A DNA stretch of 64,000 nucleotides from Bugula neritina (lineage: Eukaryota > Bryozoa > Gymnolaemata > Cheilostomatida > Bugulidae), in NCBI GenBank assembly GCA_964035545.1, contig OZ037768.1:8671241-8735240 (forward strand), written 5' to 3'. The notes under the pieces are model-generated. The model made no database searches. It was not told the DNA's origin and saw only the letters and a program-made list of their open reading frames with translations. The translations under genes were made by a program, and so were the position numbers. Below are positions 61,660 through 64,000 of this stretch, piece by piece (the first letter of the stretch is position 1; each line of letters opens with the position of its first letter).

Positions 61660-64000
61660 ATGGCGTCAAATAGCGGTGTTGGAGATGGTGCTCAAGTAGA
61701 TTTCCAAATGGAAGAAAGGAATCGGGTAGGAAATCTTTATTCACAGTTTAAATCTATGCATGAAAATTATGCTTCAAATCAACAATATTTAGTTGGCTTG
61801 CTGTATTTCTTTAATTATAAATTTTCAGTCATTTAGTTTAAATATTTGAGCAATACCCATATTATTTAAACTTCTCCTATTAGTTATTGGTTTGATTAAA
61901 TTTTTAATAATTTAGTTGAGTTTACTCTTGCTCTTACATGTTAACAAACAAATAATATTTTTAGCAAGCATTAGAAAATGATTTTTTATATTGTGTTTTC
62001 ATCTTGACACAAAACCTGACATGCAGTTTTAACAATTATAACTTTAGAGCAAACAAGTGCAAGCTCAATTACTGTATTTTGTTGTAGGAAGCCGGCCAGT
62101 CATCGAATAGCTTTGAAGACTCGAATGAGCTGCCGAATAAAATCGAACAGCAACTCAGATGCTGGAAAATTTTTGCTATTGTTTTTATTGTTTTATCAGC
62201 TTTATTGTTATTGGCTGTTTTATTAGTTGTCTTTATCAAAACACCGCTGCAAAGTCAAGGACTCTTTTCGGGTTTAACCCCTCAGGAAGCTGACCAAATT
62301 ATAAAGTTTATGTTGAATCAAAAAGAACTTAAACTGAAACGGTCATTTAAAGCACAACTTGATGACAATTATATTTACTCAATTGATGATGAGCTTCCTC
62401 CCAAATCAGAGGTGCTGCAATGGCTAGATGGCAGTAATCAGACAACCCCAGAACGTAGAGCAAGAGTGCTTCTTTTTATGGGAGAAACTCAAACTATTGA
62501 GGAATACATAGTATCACCAGTTCCCAATCCTCAAATCAAAACAAAACGACCCAATGAAAAGCTTACTTGGAAAGCACGGCCTCTTTGTGAAGTGGTAGAG
62601 CTTCAGATATTAAGGACATTTATTATTGATCAACTTGAAACGATATCGGATATATATTTTGACAGTTTTTCTAATGGGTGCACCCAAATTTCAGATTGCT
62701 TTTATATGAATACTGCCCCGAGAGCTGTCATTGGCTCGCCAGATCGCTTTATTTTAGTATGGCTTTTTATTGACCCTTCTATAATAAGTGACTACTATCT
62801 TTATTCTCTTCCCTTTTACTTAATAATAAAAACTCCTGCCAAAAGCGTTAATTTTGAGATTGAAGAGATTTATTACAACGGAATAAAATTTGATTCTCTA
62901 AACCAATTAAAAAATGAATATTCAGTAAATCAGAGTATTCGCTATCAAGTTCCTGACTGGCGTAGTCAAAGCAATAGTTATGGTTCTCCCGAAAGAATTT
63001 TCTTAGAAGACACTATTGATCAACATCGGAGACCACCTTTACAGGTTCAGCCTGACTGCTCTAGAGTTGAAGTTACTGGTTCAGCTGTGAAATGGCTGGG
63101 TTGGTCCTTTAATATCCACTCTCATATTTTGTCAGGTGTGCAATTGTTTGATGTTCGATATAAAAGTGAAAAAATTGCCTATGAACTAAGCATGCAAGAC
63201 ACGTTTGTTTTATATTCGGGTGGACCACCAGATGATTATTTCAAAAACTTTTTTGATAATGGCTATAGCATTGGGAGACTTACCACACCACTTGTTAGAG
63301 GAGTTGATTGCCCTATTGATGCTTTTTATATAAATAGCAATACCTACCAAGCTGGTAGTGACTATGCTACTTATCACACAGATTCAATATGTGTGTTTGA
63401 ACATAGAAATTCTGTGCCACTGCACAGACATTATTCCTCTTTATTCGGAAATTTTCGATACGGGTTTAGCATGCCTGACTCTGTACTCATTGTTCGACAA
63501 ATCATTACCGTTTGGAACTATGATTATATTTTCGACTATGTATTTCACCAAAGTGGCTTGATAGAACTAAAAGTTTCATCCACTGGCTATGTAGCTGTTA
63601 CTAATTATCTTGATGGCTCTACTATCAAACATGGTTACATAATTAATGATCACTGGATGGCTACTGCTAATTTACATCAACATATATTTAATTTCAAACT
63701 GGACCTTGATATTAAGGGAACAAAAAACAACTTTAAAACTATAAACTTGAAATCAGAAGAGTTTCCAGCAAATAACTTTTCTGGAGGCAACCCTTGGCCA
63801 CAAATGGTAATGGAAGAGTTTCTGGTTAAGAATGAGCATGATGCTGCTATCCGCTACAGTTTTGACAAACCAAAGTTCTATGTAGTGTATGATAACACAC
63901 TTAATCGATCTGGATATAGGATTCTTTCTAATCATTTTCATAATACTGCTTTGCCAGACTCTTCACCATTGCTTATGGGTGGGGCATCGTGGGTTAAATA
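61660..64000 (+). CDS. Membrane-anchored copper amine oxidase, 3' end missing
   Basis: Copper amine oxidases (VAP-1/AOC family) oxidise primary amines to aldehydes with release of peroxide and ammonia, using topaquinone made from a Tyr. Exon 1, 61660-61725 (22 codons); exon 2 from 62088 runs open to the window end (659 residues seen). The start MASNSGVGDG has no signal peptide. A single membrane segment at about 50-72 gives the type II, catalytic-domain-outside topology of AOC3. The catalytic base Asp is D412 (FFDNGYSIG), the topaquinone Tyr is Y500 in NYDY, and two copper-binding His are H552 and H554 (LHQHIFNFKLDLD). All key residues seen are kept, so it is probably active. The third copper His and the C-terminus lie beyond the window. 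Confidence 0.93.

Overview
This is nuclear DNA from an animal, most likely a non-vertebrate metazoan. It is AT-rich. Its genes are split by GT-AG introns of about 0.1 to 9 kb, and introns and spacers are full of degenerate microsatellites and transposon relics. The cilium, centrosome, GPCR and TSC-complex gene families are animal ones. The species cannot be fixed from the sequence. Exon structures below were assembled by hand from splice sites, phase agreement and resemblance to known families, so single boundaries may be off.

Layout, left to right. 3251-8034 (-): 5' part of a ninein-family centrosomal gene, continuing off the left edge. 9701-13289 (+): a complete DNAAF11/LRRC6 ciliary dynein assembly factor, head to head with ninein; an RFX X-box-like site (8606-8619) lies between them. 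16091-30091 (+): an ELL-associated factor (EAF) gene whose last 9-kb intron holds a dead Tc1/mariner element (21340-23111) and a complete five-exon class A GPCR on the opposite strand (23620-29006). 30989-34558 (-): REXO4, a DEDDh exonuclease. 36055-37560: a decayed non-LTR retrotransposon. 39632-40575 (-): a small unknown two-exon gene. 40587-48378 (-): a complete, very young Ty3/Gypsy LTR retrotransposon inserted 11 bp upstream of that gene's start codon. 49165-51310 (-): TBC1D7. 53113-56628 (+): a DUF547-domain gene. 61660-64000 (+): a membrane-anchored copper amine oxidase, cut by the right edge.

The most unusual object is the Ty3/Gypsy element. Its two 349-bp LTRs look identical and are flanked by a 4-bp ATAT duplication. 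Gag and pol are joined by a U-UUA-AAC -1 frameshift site. Pol carries about 650 residues beyond the integrase, including an acidic stretch, a zinc-finger-like Cys/His cluster and a terminal coiled coil. The U3 promoter carries six copies of an 11-bp palindrome (consensus CCGAANTTCGG) spaced almost exactly every 16 bp just upstream of a TATA box, and two further perfect copies lie inside the pol extension. Taken together this looks like a retrotransposon that may carry its own DNA-binding regulator and operator array. That link is inference.

The remaining DNA is introns and spacers with microsatellites, three tRNA-derived SINE-like relics, one foldback MITE and a 21-bp minisatellite. No tRNA, rRNA or CRISPR features were seen.
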